Part shown: positions 1 to 7,711 of the stretch, piece by piece
Numbering within the stretch: the first letter of the stretch is position 1
Layout: each line of letters starts with the position of its first letter
Origin: an uncultured Clostridium sp.
GTDB taxonomy: Bacteria > Bacillota > Clostridia > TANB77 > CAG-508
NCBI GenBank assembly: GCA_905213875.1
Contig: CAJMJN010000002.1
Span: forward strand, 62,001 to 126,000
Direction of reading: 5' to 3'
Length of the DNA: 64,000 nucleotides
The notes under the pieces: model-generated
Database searches by the model: none
Told to the model about the DNA's origin: nothing
The model's input: only the letters and a program-made list of their open reading frames with translations
Made by a program: the position numbers and the translations under genes

Positions 1-170
1 CTAAAGAAGTAGAAAAACCAAAAGAAGAGCCAAAAACAAATATAACTAATACAAGCAATTCATCAAATACAACTAATACGACAGAAACAACAAAACCGGG
101 AACAGGAAATAACACATCTGGAGGAGGGAATACAACCACACCAACAGAACCAGATGAACCAACAGAATAA
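1..170 (+). CDS. C-terminal end of a low-complexity protein (partial)
   Basis: Only the last 55 codons are present, in the frame ending at TAA 168-170; the start lies before the window. The visible part is a Lys/Glu/Pro stretch, then Asn/Thr/Ser-rich sequence with a Gly-rich patch, ending TEPDEPTE. Tails like this are usual at the ends of secreted or membrane-anchored Firmicute proteins, but no domain is visible, so no function is given. The nearest downstream gene is cysS. Confidence 0.6.
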   Translation, partial: KEVEKPKEEPKTNITNTSNSSNTTNTTETTKPGTGNNTSGGGNTTTPTEPDEPTE

Positions 171-222
171 AAACGGAAAGGAGTATATGGTAATTTAAGT
201 TATTAAACTATCATACAAAAAT

Positions 223-1620
223 ATGGATATATATTTTTACAATACATTAACAAGAAAAAAAGAACTTTTTGAACCATTAGATTCACAAGAAATAAGAATG
301 TATTCATGTGGACCAACAGTATACAAAAATGCAACTATTGGAAATATGAGAACAAATATATTTCAAGATGTATTAAGAAGAATGCTTAGATACAATGGAT
401 ATAAAATAAAACATGTAATGAATATTACAGATGTCGGCCACCTTGTCTCAGATGGAGACGAGGGGGAAGACAAAATGTTAAAATCAGCAAGAGAAGAACA
501 TAAAACGCCACTTGAAATAGCAGAACATTATACAAAATTATTTTTTGAAGATTTAAAATCATTAAATGTGGAAACACCAGAAATTGTATGTAAAGCCACT
601 GAACATATTAAAGAAATGTTAGAATATGTTGAAAAATTAATGGAAAACGGATATGCATATGAAACATCAACAGCAATATATTTTGATATATCCAAATTAG
701 ATAAATATCCAATATTATCTAATTTGGACATAAATGAGCAAAAAGCAGGAGCAAGAGTTGATATAGACCCAGAAAAAAGAAACCCATATGATTTTGCACT
801 TTGGATAAAAGCACCAGAAAATCATTTAATGAAATGGGATAGCCCTTGGGGACCAAGTTACCCAGGTTGGCATATAGAATGTTCAGCAATGGGAAGAAAA
901 TATTTAGGAGAACAATTTGATATACATACAGGAGGAATTGATTTAATTCCAACACACCATGAAAATGAAATTGCACAAAGTAAAGGAGCTTGTGGAAAAA
1001 TACCTGCTAGATATTGGATGCATGGAGAATATCTATTAATAAATGGTGGGAAAATGTCAAAAAGCCTAGGAAATGTATATCTAGTAAAAGATATAATAGA
1101 AAAAGGCTATGAACCATTAGCGTATAGATTATTCTGCTATTCAAGCCATTATAGAAACAAGCTAAACTTTACATGGGAAGGAATAGAATCAGCAGAAAAA
1201 TCATTAATACGTTTACGCAATAGTTATCAAACTAACTTAGAAGGAAAAGATGAATTAACAGAGGAAGATAAAAAACAATTAGCTCAAATTGAAGACAATT
1301 GCCACAAAGCAATAAATGACGATTTAAATATGCCATTAGCAATGAGCTATGTATGGGAATTAGCTAAATTTGAAAAGAAAAATATAGAAGTAGCAAAATT
1401 ATTAGCAAAATTTGATACAGTTCTAGGATTAAAAATAGATGAAAAAAATCAAGAAAAAAGTGTAGAAATACCACAAGAAATTAAAGAACTTTTAGAACAA
1501 AGAAAAATTGCTAGAGAAAATAAAGATTGGGCAAAATCAGATGAATTAAGAGACTTGATTGCACAAAAAGGATATATAGTTAAAGATACTAAACAAGGTC
1601 AAACAGTTGAAAAAAAATAA
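223..1620 (+). CDS. cysS: cysteinyl-tRNA synthetase
   Basis: Class I aminoacyl-tRNA synthetase that charges tRNA-Cys in the cytosol; 465 aa, the normal family length. Visible motifs are CGPTVY (zinc ligand Cys29), the HIGH-box equivalent TIGNMR at about 38-43, WHIECSAMG and HHENEIAQ carrying the other zinc ligands, and KMSKS at about 277-281. The HIGH box is slightly unusual: an Ala stands where the usual His begins HIGN. The start lacks an adjacent ribosome site. A good GGAAAGGAG lies at 175-183, but the ATG it serves (187) opens a three-codon ORF (MVI, stop) and the cysS ATG comes 24 bases after that stop, so translation may depend on reinitiation. Confidence 0.95.
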   Translation: MDIYFYNTLTRKKELFEPLDSQEIRMYSCGPTVYKNATIGNMRTNIFQDVLRRMLRYNGYKIKHVMNITDVGHLVSDGDEGEDKMLKSAREEHKTPLEIAEHYTKLFFEDLKSLNVETPEIVCKATEHIKEMLEYVEKLMENGYAYETSTAIYFDISKLDKYPILSNLDINEQKAGARVDIDPEKRNPYDFALWIKAPENHLMKWDSPWGPSYPGWHIECSAMGRKYLGEQFDIHTGGIDLIPTHHENEIAQSKGACGKIPARYWMHGEYLLINGGKMSKSLGNVYLVKDIIEKGYEPLAYRLFCYSSHYRNKLNFTWEGIESAEKSLIRLRNSYQTNLEGKDELTEEDKKQLAQIEDNCHKAINDDLNMPLAMSYVWELAKFEKKNIEVAKLLAKFDTVLGLKIDEKNQEKSVEIPQEIKELLEQRKIARENKDWAKSDELRDLIAQKGYIVKDTKQGQTVEKK

Positions 1621-1727
1621 TGTAGTAATTGATTTCTTTAATTTAATATATTTACAGATAGTTGGAAATTACAAAGAAAAACATATTAAACTAATAGAAT
1701 GTCATATGAAAGGAAGATGATGATATC

Positions 1728-2738
1728 ATGGCAATTTTATTACCAGGAGGTGCAGGTTATATAGGAAGCCACACTGCAGTAGAACTATTAAATGCAGGAA
1801 AGGAAATTGTAATATTAGATAATTTTTCTAATAGTAAACCAGAAGTTTTAGAAAAAATAAAAAAAATAACAGGAAAAGACTTCAAATTTTATGAAATAGA
1901 TTATTTAGATAGAGAAAAATTAGAAAAAGTATTTAAAGAAAATAATATAGAAGCAGTATTAAACTTTGCTGGATATAAAGCAGTTGGGGAATCAGTGCAA
2001 AAACCTATAGAATATTACGAAAACAATATTTCAGGAGCATTAGTATTATTAGATACAATGAGAAAATATGGATGCAAAAAATTTATATTTAGTTCATCTG
2101 CAACAGTATATGGAGAACCAGAAAGAATACCACTTACAGAAGACTGCAAAACAGGTGGAACAACTAACCCATATGGAACTACAAAATTATTTATAGAACA
2201 AATATTAAAAGATATTTACAGATCAGACAATACTTGGGATATATGTATATTAAGATACTTTAATCCAGTAGGAGCACATGAAAGTGGGCTAATTGGAGAA
2301 GAACCACAAGGAATACCAAATAATTTAATGCCATATGTTGCAAGAGTAGCAGCAGGAACATTAAAAGAATTATCAGTATTTGGAAATGATTATGATACAC
2401 CAGATGGAACAGGTGTAAGAGATTATATCCATGTAGTAGACTTAGCAAAAGGACATGTAAAAGCATTAGAAAAATTGGATAAAGAAAATGAAGGATTATT
2501 TATTTATAATTTAGGAACAGGAACAGGATATAGTGTTTTAGATATGGTAAAAGCATTTGAAAAAGCAACAGGAAAAAATGTACCATATAAAATAGCACCA
2601 AGAAGAGAAGGAGATATTGCAACATGTTATGCAGATCCTAAAAAAGCTAAAGAAGAACTTGGTTGGGAAGCAACTAAAACATTAGACGACATGTGCAAAG
2701 ATTCTTGGAATTATATAGTAAAAGGTAGTCAAGAATAA
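1728..2738 (+). CDS. galE: UDP-glucose 4-epimerase
   Basis: Extended short-chain dehydrogenase/reductase that interconverts UDP-glucose and UDP-galactose (or the N-acetyl forms) with bound NAD. The Rossmann motif GGAGYIGSH is at residues 7-15, the Ser patch FSSSATVYGE near 122-131, and the catalytic pair is Tyr149/Lys153 in YGTTK. At 336 aa it is full length. The ribosome site GGAAG precedes the ATG and a hairpin terminator follows the stop. It probably supplies UDP-hexoses to the surface polysaccharide operon downstream, although it is transcribed separately. Whether the substrate is Glc or GlcNAc cannot be told from sequence alone. Confidence 0.93.
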   Translation: MAILLPGGAGYIGSHTAVELLNAGKEIVILDNFSNSKPEVLEKIKKITGKDFKFYEIDYLDREKLEKVFKENNIEAVLNFAGYKAVGESVQKPIEYYENNISGALVLLDTMRKYGCKKFIFSSSATVYGEPERIPLTEDCKTGGTTNPYGTTKLFIEQILKDIYRSDNTWDICILRYFNPVGAHESGLIGEEPQGIPNNLMPYVARVAAGTLKELSVFGNDYDTPDGTGVRDYIHVVDLAKGHVKALEKLDKENEGLFIYNLGTGTGYSVLDMVKAFEKATGKNVPYKIAPRREGDIATCYADPKKAKEELGWEATKTLDDMCKDSWNYIVKGSQE

Positions 2739-2751
2739 AAATAGTAAATAT

Positions 2752-2782
2752 AAGAAGGAAAAAATAATATTCCTTCTTTTTA
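2752..2782 (+). terminator. Rho-independent terminator after galE
   Basis: Perfect 9-bp stem: AAGAAGGAA at 2752-2760 pairs with TTCCTTCTT at 2770-2778, followed by a short T-run. It lies 13 bases past the galE stop and separates galE from the argS promoter. Confidence 0.85.
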
Positions 2783-2799
2783 TAATGTTTTTACATTAA

Positions 2800-2828
2800 T
2801 TGACTTTAATATTAAAATATAGTATTAT
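2800..2828 (+). promoter_or_regulatory. sigma-A type promoter for argS operon
   Basis: TTGACT (2800-2805) and TATTAT (2823-2828) are separated by 17 bases and lie about 50 bases before the argS start, just after the galE terminator. No T-box leader motif is seen, although argS is a tRNA synthetase gene. Confidence 0.65.
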
Positions 2829-2876
2829 TATGTATAGTTAATTGACGACAAAAGTATATAAATAGGAGGAGTTTTA

Positions 2877-4586
2877 ATGATAGATTTTAAAAAGAAAATA
2901 GCAGAAGAAATATCAAAAACAGTAAACATAGAAAAAGAAGAAATAGAAACATATATAGAAAAACCAATTGATAATAAAAATGGAGATTATGCATTTCCAT
3001 GTTTTAGACTAGCAAAAGAATTGAAAAAAGCTCCACCAATTATAGCAAATGAGATAAAAGAAAAAATTGAATTAGACACCAGCATAATAGAAGATGTACA
3101 AGTTGTTGGAGGATATTTAAATTTCTATATAAATAAAGAAACAATAACCAAAGAAGTATTAAAAGAAATATCAAAAACAGAAAAATATGGAAAAACTAAT
3201 ATAGGAAATGGAAAAAATATAGTAGTAGATTATTCATCACCAAATATAGCAAAACCATTCCATATAGGACATTTGCGTTCAACAGTAATAGGTGGAGCAT
3301 TATATAATATTTATAAATACTTGGGATATAATGTTACTGGAGTAAACCATTTAGGAGATTATGGAACACAATTTGGAAAATTAATAGAAGGTTACAAATT
3401 GTGGGGAAATGAATATGACATAGATAAAGATCCTATTAATGAATTAACAAAAATTTATGTAAGAATAAATCAAGCATGTAAAGAAGATGAAAACATATTA
3501 AATGCTTGTAGAGATAACTTCAAGAAACTAGAAGATGGAGACCAATATTGTGTTGAATTATGGCAAAGATTTAAAGATTTAAGTTTAAAAGAATTCCAAA
3601 GAGTATATGATTTATTAGGAAGTAAATTTGATTCATGGAATGGGGAATCTTTTTACTCAGATAAAATGCCAGAAGTAATAGAGAAATTAGAAAAATCAGG
3701 AAAACTAGTTGAATCACAAGGTGCAAAAATAATTGATTTAGAAGATGAAGGAATAAATACACCTTGTATAATAGAAAAATCAAATGGTTCTACTACATAT
3801 GCAACAAGAGACCTAGCAGCAATTTTATATAGAGCAAGAACATATGATTTTGATAAAGTATTATATCTAACTTCTTATGAACAAGCTTTGCATTTCAAAC
3901 AAGTATTTACAGTAGCTAAATATTTAGATTTAGATGAAAAATATTTAAAAGGATTAATCCATGTACCATTTGGAATGGTGCAATTACCAACAGGAAAGAT
4001 GTCAACAAGAGAAGGCAATATAATAAAACTAGAAGAATTACTTAATGAAGCAATAGAAAGAGCTGAAAAAATAATAGAAGAAAAAAATCCAGAATTAGAA
4101 GATAAAAAAGAAACAGCTAAAAAAGTTGGAGTTGGAGCAGTTATATTTAATGATTTATCAAATAGTAGAGTAAAAGATGAAATATTTGAATGGGATAAAA
4201 TCCTAAACTTCCAAGGTGAAACAGGACCATATATACAATATACATATGTACGTACAAAAAGTGTCTTAGAAAAAGCAGAAAAATTACCAGAACTAAAAGA
4301 TATTAAGTTAGATGTATTAAATGATATATATTCACAAACAATTATAAAATTGATTTATAATTTCCAAGATATATTAGTACAAGTAACAAGAAAAGAAGAA
4401 CCATCAATATTATCAAGATATTTAATTGATTTAGCAAAAGCATTTAGTAGTTTTTACAATGAAAACAAAATAATAGTAGAAGACAAAGATATACAAAATG
4501 CAAGAGTGTATTTAACATATGCAGTAAATCAAGTATTAAAAAATGGTGTAGAATTACTAGGAATGCAAATGCCAAATAAAATGTAA
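2877..4586 (+). CDS. argS: arginyl-tRNA synthetase
   Basis: Charges tRNA-Arg; 569 aa, normal length. An N-terminal Arg-tRNA synthetase domain is followed by the signature SPNIAKPFHIGHLRS at about 120-135, the KMSKS equivalent KMSTREGN, and an all-helical DALR anticodon-binding domain ending in GVELLGMQMP. The start is set by AGGAGGAG 2865-2872. It lies 12 bases from the downstream LCP gene and probably shares its transcript. It is relevant to the unusual behaviour of the Arg codon CGG in this window: the gene itself contains no in-frame CGG. Confidence 0.96.
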   Translation: MIDFKKKIAEEISKTVNIEKEEIETYIEKPIDNKNGDYAFPCFRLAKELKKAPPIIANEIKEKIELDTSIIEDVQVVGGYLNFYINKETITKEVLKEISKTEKYGKTNIGNGKNIVVDYSSPNIAKPFHIGHLRSTVIGGALYNIYKYLGYNVTGVNHLGDYGTQFGKLIEGYKLWGNEYDIDKDPINELTKIYVRINQACKEDENILNACRDNFKKLEDGDQYCVELWQRFKDLSLKEFQRVYDLLGSKFDSWNGESFYSDKMPEVIEKLEKSGKLVESQGAKIIDLEDEGINTPCIIEKSNGSTTYATRDLAAILYRARTYDFDKVLYLTSYEQALHFKQVFTVAKYLDLDEKYLKGLIHVPFGMVQLPTGKMSTREGNIIKLEELLNEAIERAEKIIEEKNPELEDKKETAKKVGVGAVIFNDLSNSRVKDEIFEWDKILNFQGETGPYIQYTYVRTKSVLEKAEKLPELKDIKLDVLNDIYSQTIIKLIYNFQDILVQVTRKEEPSILSRYLIDLAKAFSSFYNENKIIVEDKDIQNARVYLTYAVNQVLKNGVELLGMQMPNKM

Positions 4587-4598
4587 AGGAGAAAAATT

Positions 4599-5600
4599 AT
4601 GTCAAGACATAGTGAAGAAAAGAAAAATAAAAAAGGCTTAAAAACTTTTGGAATAATAGTATTAGTATTATTAATTATATTAGCAATTATAGTAGGAGGA
4701 ACATTTGCTTTTGTACATAGTAAATTGTCAAAAATGCAACAAGTTGATTTAAATGAAGATGATTTAAATGTATCAGCACAAGCAGAACAACAACTTGCAG
4801 AATATAGAAATATAGCTATATTTGGTGTAGATTCAAGAGATGATAGTTATGACAAAGGAAATAGAAGTGACTGTATAATAATTGCAAGTATAAATAATAA
4901 AACAAAAGAAGTAAAATTAATCTCTGTATATAGAGACACTTATGTTCAAATAGAAGGTCATGGACTTGATAAAATAACACATGCATATTCATATGGTGAA
5001 GCACCACTTGCAATAAAAACATTAAATACAAATTTAGACTTAAATATCAAAGAATTTGCAACAGTTAATTTTGATGTAGTAAAAGAAACAGTTGACTATA
5101 TTGGTGGAATAAGTATGCCAATAACATCAGAAGAAGTTGGGCATATATCAGGAATAACAAAACCAGGAACATATACATTAACAGGAGAACAAGCTTTAGC
5201 ATATTCAAGAATTAGATATGCAAGTGGAGGAGATTATAAAAGAACAGAAAGAATGAGAGATGTGTTAACAGCAGTTGCAAATAAAGTAAAAACTCTAAAT
5301 ATTAGTCAATTAAATGGTTTTGTAGACACAATACTACCAAAAGTATATACAAATATAACATCAGCAGACATATTTAGTATGATGCCAAGTATAGCAAGTT
5401 ATAAAATAACAGATAGTATAGGTTGGCCATATGAAACAAAAGGAATCACTTTAGATAGATGGTATGGAATACCTGTAACATTAGAAAATAATGTAAAAAG
5501 ATTACACCAAGAAGCATTTGATGAAACAGATTATACACCATCAGATACAGTAAAAGACATAAGCAATCAAATAATAGAAAAGACAGGATATAGTAAATGA
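4599..5600 (+). CDS. LytR-CpsA-Psr (LCP) family cell-wall glycopolymer ligase
   Basis: LCP enzymes transfer undecaprenyl-linked glycopolymers (teichoic acid, capsule) onto peptidoglycan at the outer face of the membrane. Residues about 15-37 form one transmembrane helix after a charged N-terminus. The LCP domain shows GVDSRDDSYDKGNRSDCI, the Arg-containing SVYRDTYVQI, and the conserved EQALAYSRIRYASGGDYKRTERMRDVL near the middle. The length is 333 aa. The ribosome site AAAGGAG precedes the ATG, and the gene overlaps the VanZ-like gene by 4 bases (ATGA). It is a plausible ligase for the polysaccharide made by the operon at 7712-21799. Confidence 0.9.
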   Translation: MSRHSEEKKNKKGLKTFGIIVLVLLIILAIIVGGTFAFVHSKLSKMQQVDLNEDDLNVSAQAEQQLAEYRNIAIFGVDSRDDSYDKGNRSDCIIIASINNKTKEVKLISVYRDTYVQIEGHGLDKITHAYSYGEAPLAIKTLNTNLDLNIKEFATVNFDVVKETVDYIGGISMPITSEEVGHISGITKPGTYTLTGEQALAYSRIRYASGGDYKRTERMRDVLTAVANKVKTLNISQLNGFVDTILPKVYTNITSADIFSMMPSIASYKITDSIGWPYETKGITLDRWYGIPVTLENNVKRLHQEAFDETDYTPSDTVKDISNQIIEKTGYSK

Positions 5601-6109
5601 AGTTAAATATTATAAGAACGATATTAATAATTTTATTATTAGGTACATTTTATATTATATTTGGATTTTCTAGCCAGAATAGTACGCAATCAGCTGGAAT
5701 AAGTAGAAAAATAACAAATATAATAACAGCTAATGTAAAAAGCATACAAGAAAAAGATGATAAAACTAAAGAAGAAATACTTTATAAAATAGAACATATT
5801 ATTCGAAAAATAGCTCATTTTTCCATATATACAGTAGTAGGGTTATTACTAATGTTATTATGCAAAACATATGATATAAAAGAATTTGATAGATTTTCGA
5901 TAAGTTTAATAATAGGAATAATATACGCATCTTCAGATGAAATACATCAAGCATTTGTACCAGGTAGAGGCCCAATGCTAACAGATGTTTTGATTGACAC
6001 GTCTGGAGTAGTAGTCGGAATAATACTTGTAATTTGTATATTTAAAATGTATAAAATTATAACAAATAATTCTAAAATAACAGCAAAAACGACAAAATGT
6101 AACAATTAA
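5597..6109 (+). CDS. VanZ-family membrane protein
   Basis: Small integral membrane protein, 170 aa, with about four transmembrane segments. VanZ-family hallmarks are SSQNS near residue 27, RKIAHFSIYTVVGLLL, and SSDEIHQAFVPGRGP followed by DVLIDTSGVVVG. Members range from low-level teicoplanin-resistance factors to proteins of unknown function, so the biochemical role is not known. It is translationally coupled to the LCP gene through a 4-base overlap, which suggests a role in cell-envelope assembly. Confidence 0.85.
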   Translation: MKLNIIRTILIILLLGTFYIIFGFSSQNSTQSAGISRKITNIITANVKSIQEKDDKTKEEILYKIEHIIRKIAHFSIYTVVGLLLMLLCKTYDIKEFDRFSISLIIGIIYASSDEIHQAFVPGRGPMLTDVLIDTSGVVVGIILVICIFKMYKIITNNSKITAKTTKCNN

Positions 6110-6192
6110 GTTTTAAAATGTAATAAATAGAAAATATGGCACTCCTTATATATGTTATTATTATATATAATGACATAGAAGGGGTGTTTTTT

Positions 6193-6901
6193 ATGTTAGG
6201 AATAGCAGTTTTTGATGATGAAAAAATAATAGTAGACTATGTAGGAGAATTAATAAAAGAAAATTTAGATGTTAATGCGAAAATATATAAATATACCAAA
6301 TTAGAAGAATTTAAAGGAGACTGCAAAAAAGGAATACTTCAAAAAATAAATGCCATATATATAGACATAAAAATAGACTCATTAAATGGTATAGAAATAG
6401 CCCAAAAGATACAGCAAGAAAATCCTAAAATAAAGATAATATATATGACAGCATATAGTCAATACTCGGAAGCAATCTTTAAAACCAAACCAACATATTT
6501 ATTATTAAAACCAATAAAAAAAGAACAAATTAAAAAATCCTTAGAAAGAGCATTGCAAGAAGAAAAACAAAACAAAAGTATCAAGACATTTAACATAAAA
6601 GGAAAAATATTCAATATCGAGGTAGAAAAGATAAAATATATAGAAAGCAATAAAAGAGTAGTTATAATTTATGAAGAAGATTTAAAAAGGCGTATATATG
6701 GAAAATTGGATGAAATAGAAGAAATGTTATCTAGTAATTTTGTTAGATGCCACCAAAGTTATATAGTAAACTTAGAACATGTAAGAGAATTAAATACACA
6801 TGAATTTGTTTTGCGTACTCGGAGAAAGAGTACCTGTTAGCCAAACCAAATATAGAAACACTAAAGAAATATTTATAAAGTATTTAGGTGATGACATATG
6901 A
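6193..6901 (+). CDS. LytTR-family response regulator, needs +1 frameshift at CGG
   Basis: AgrA-like regulator: an N-terminal receiver with the DDE acid pocket, phospho-acceptor Asp in YIDIKID, MTAYS and LLLKPIK, then a C-terminal LytTR DNA-binding domain (IKYIESNKRVVI, FVRCHQSYIVNL). I place the start at ATG 6193, after GAAGGGGTG, not at the upstream 6136. The zero frame stops at 6838-6840 after EFVLRT and a CGG codon (6820-6822). Skipping the C at 6820 gives GERVPVSQTKYRNTKEIF and ends at TGA 6899-6901, which overlaps the kinase ATG by 4 bases. That is the normal end of a LytTR domain, giving about 235 aa. It is therefore a recoded gene, a mutant or a sequence error; see findings. Confidence 0.85.
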
Positions 6902-7641
6902 AGTTTGTAATAGCAACACTGATATTTGCTAATATTGGATGTTTATATAAAAATATAAAAAGAAATAAGAAATTAAAGAAAAAAGAACAAGAATTAATAT
7001 TTTCAGAAAATAAAAAAGAATTTTTAGATAAATATTATGAATTAATAAAAAGAAATAATGAAGAAATATCTATTATAAAACATGACATATATAATCAATT
7101 ACAAATAGCATATGTAGCATTTAAACAAAATAATATTAATGCAATAAAAATGCTAATAGAAGTTGAAAAAGAATTAGATGATATAAAATCTACAAAATAT
7201 TGTGAAAATGAATTGTTAAACATTATTTTATCTATAAAAATAGAAGAAGCTAAAAAATATGATATAAATATAGAATTAAAAATAGACTATTTTATAGAAC
7301 TTAATATGGAAGATATAGATGTATGTAATATTTTTACTAATTTATTAGATAACAGCATAGAAGCCGCAAAGAAAAATGAAAATAAAAATATAAAATTATA
7401 TATATACGAAAAAAACGGATATGTAATAATAAAAAATGAAAACTTTTGTAAATGTTATAAGAAAAATAAAATTGGTAAATTTGAAACAACTAAAAAGGAT
7501 AAAAAATCTCATGGCTATGGGATAAAAATTATAGAAAAAACGCTAGAAAAATATAATGGGGATTTAAACATAAGAATAGATAATGGCATATTTAGGATGA
7601 TTATATTGTTGCCACAAAATAAAAGTGCAACAAAAAAATAG
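6898..7641 (+). CDS. GHKL-type sensor histidine kinase (AgrC-like, no sensor domain)
   Basis: Partner kinase of the LytTR regulator. It is 247 aa with a single N-terminal hydrophobic helix (about 1-16), a helical dimerisation segment, the phospho-acceptor His in KHDIYNQL near residue 62, the ATP-binding N-box FTNLLDNSIEAA, and a G-box in SHGYGIKII. AgrC-type kinases normally carry five to seven membrane helices as a peptide sensor; here that module is absent, so the signal must come from an unseen partner or be cytosolic. The start overlaps the recoded stop of the regulator (ATGA), which implies coupled translation. Confidence 0.85.
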   Translation: MKFVIATLIFANIGCLYKNIKRNKKLKKKEQELIFSENKKEFLDKYYELIKRNNEEISIIKHDIYNQLQIAYVAFKQNNINAIKMLIEVEKELDDIKSTKYCENELLNIILSIKIEEAKKYDINIELKIDYFIELNMEDIDVCNIFTNLLDNSIEAAKKNENKNIKLYIYEKNGYVIIKNENFCKCYKKNKIGKFETTKKDKKSHGYGIKIIEKTLEKYNGDLNIRIDNGIFRMIILLPQNKSATKK

Positions 7642-7651
7642 TATAAAATAC

Positions 7652-7687
7652 TTGCTAAAAAGTTATATTAATACTATAATATTATAG
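7652..7687 (+). promoter_or_regulatory. promoter of the surface polysaccharide operon with palindrome at -10
   Basis: TTGCTA (7652-7657) and TATAAT (7675-7680) are spaced by 17 bases, 32 bases upstream of the first polysaccharide gene. The -10 box lies inside a perfect 14-base palindrome, 7674-7687, a possible regulator site. The LytTR/GHKL pair immediately upstream is a natural candidate regulator, but I see no clear pair of LytTR direct repeats. Confidence 0.7.
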
Positions 7688-7711
7688 TAGAAAAAATGAG
7701 GGGACTAAAAA

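Noticed and set aside
2829..2876. T-box riboswitch before argS (and similarly before cysS and hisS)
   Set aside because: Leaders are too short, and no conserved T-box sequence or specifier hairpin is visible.
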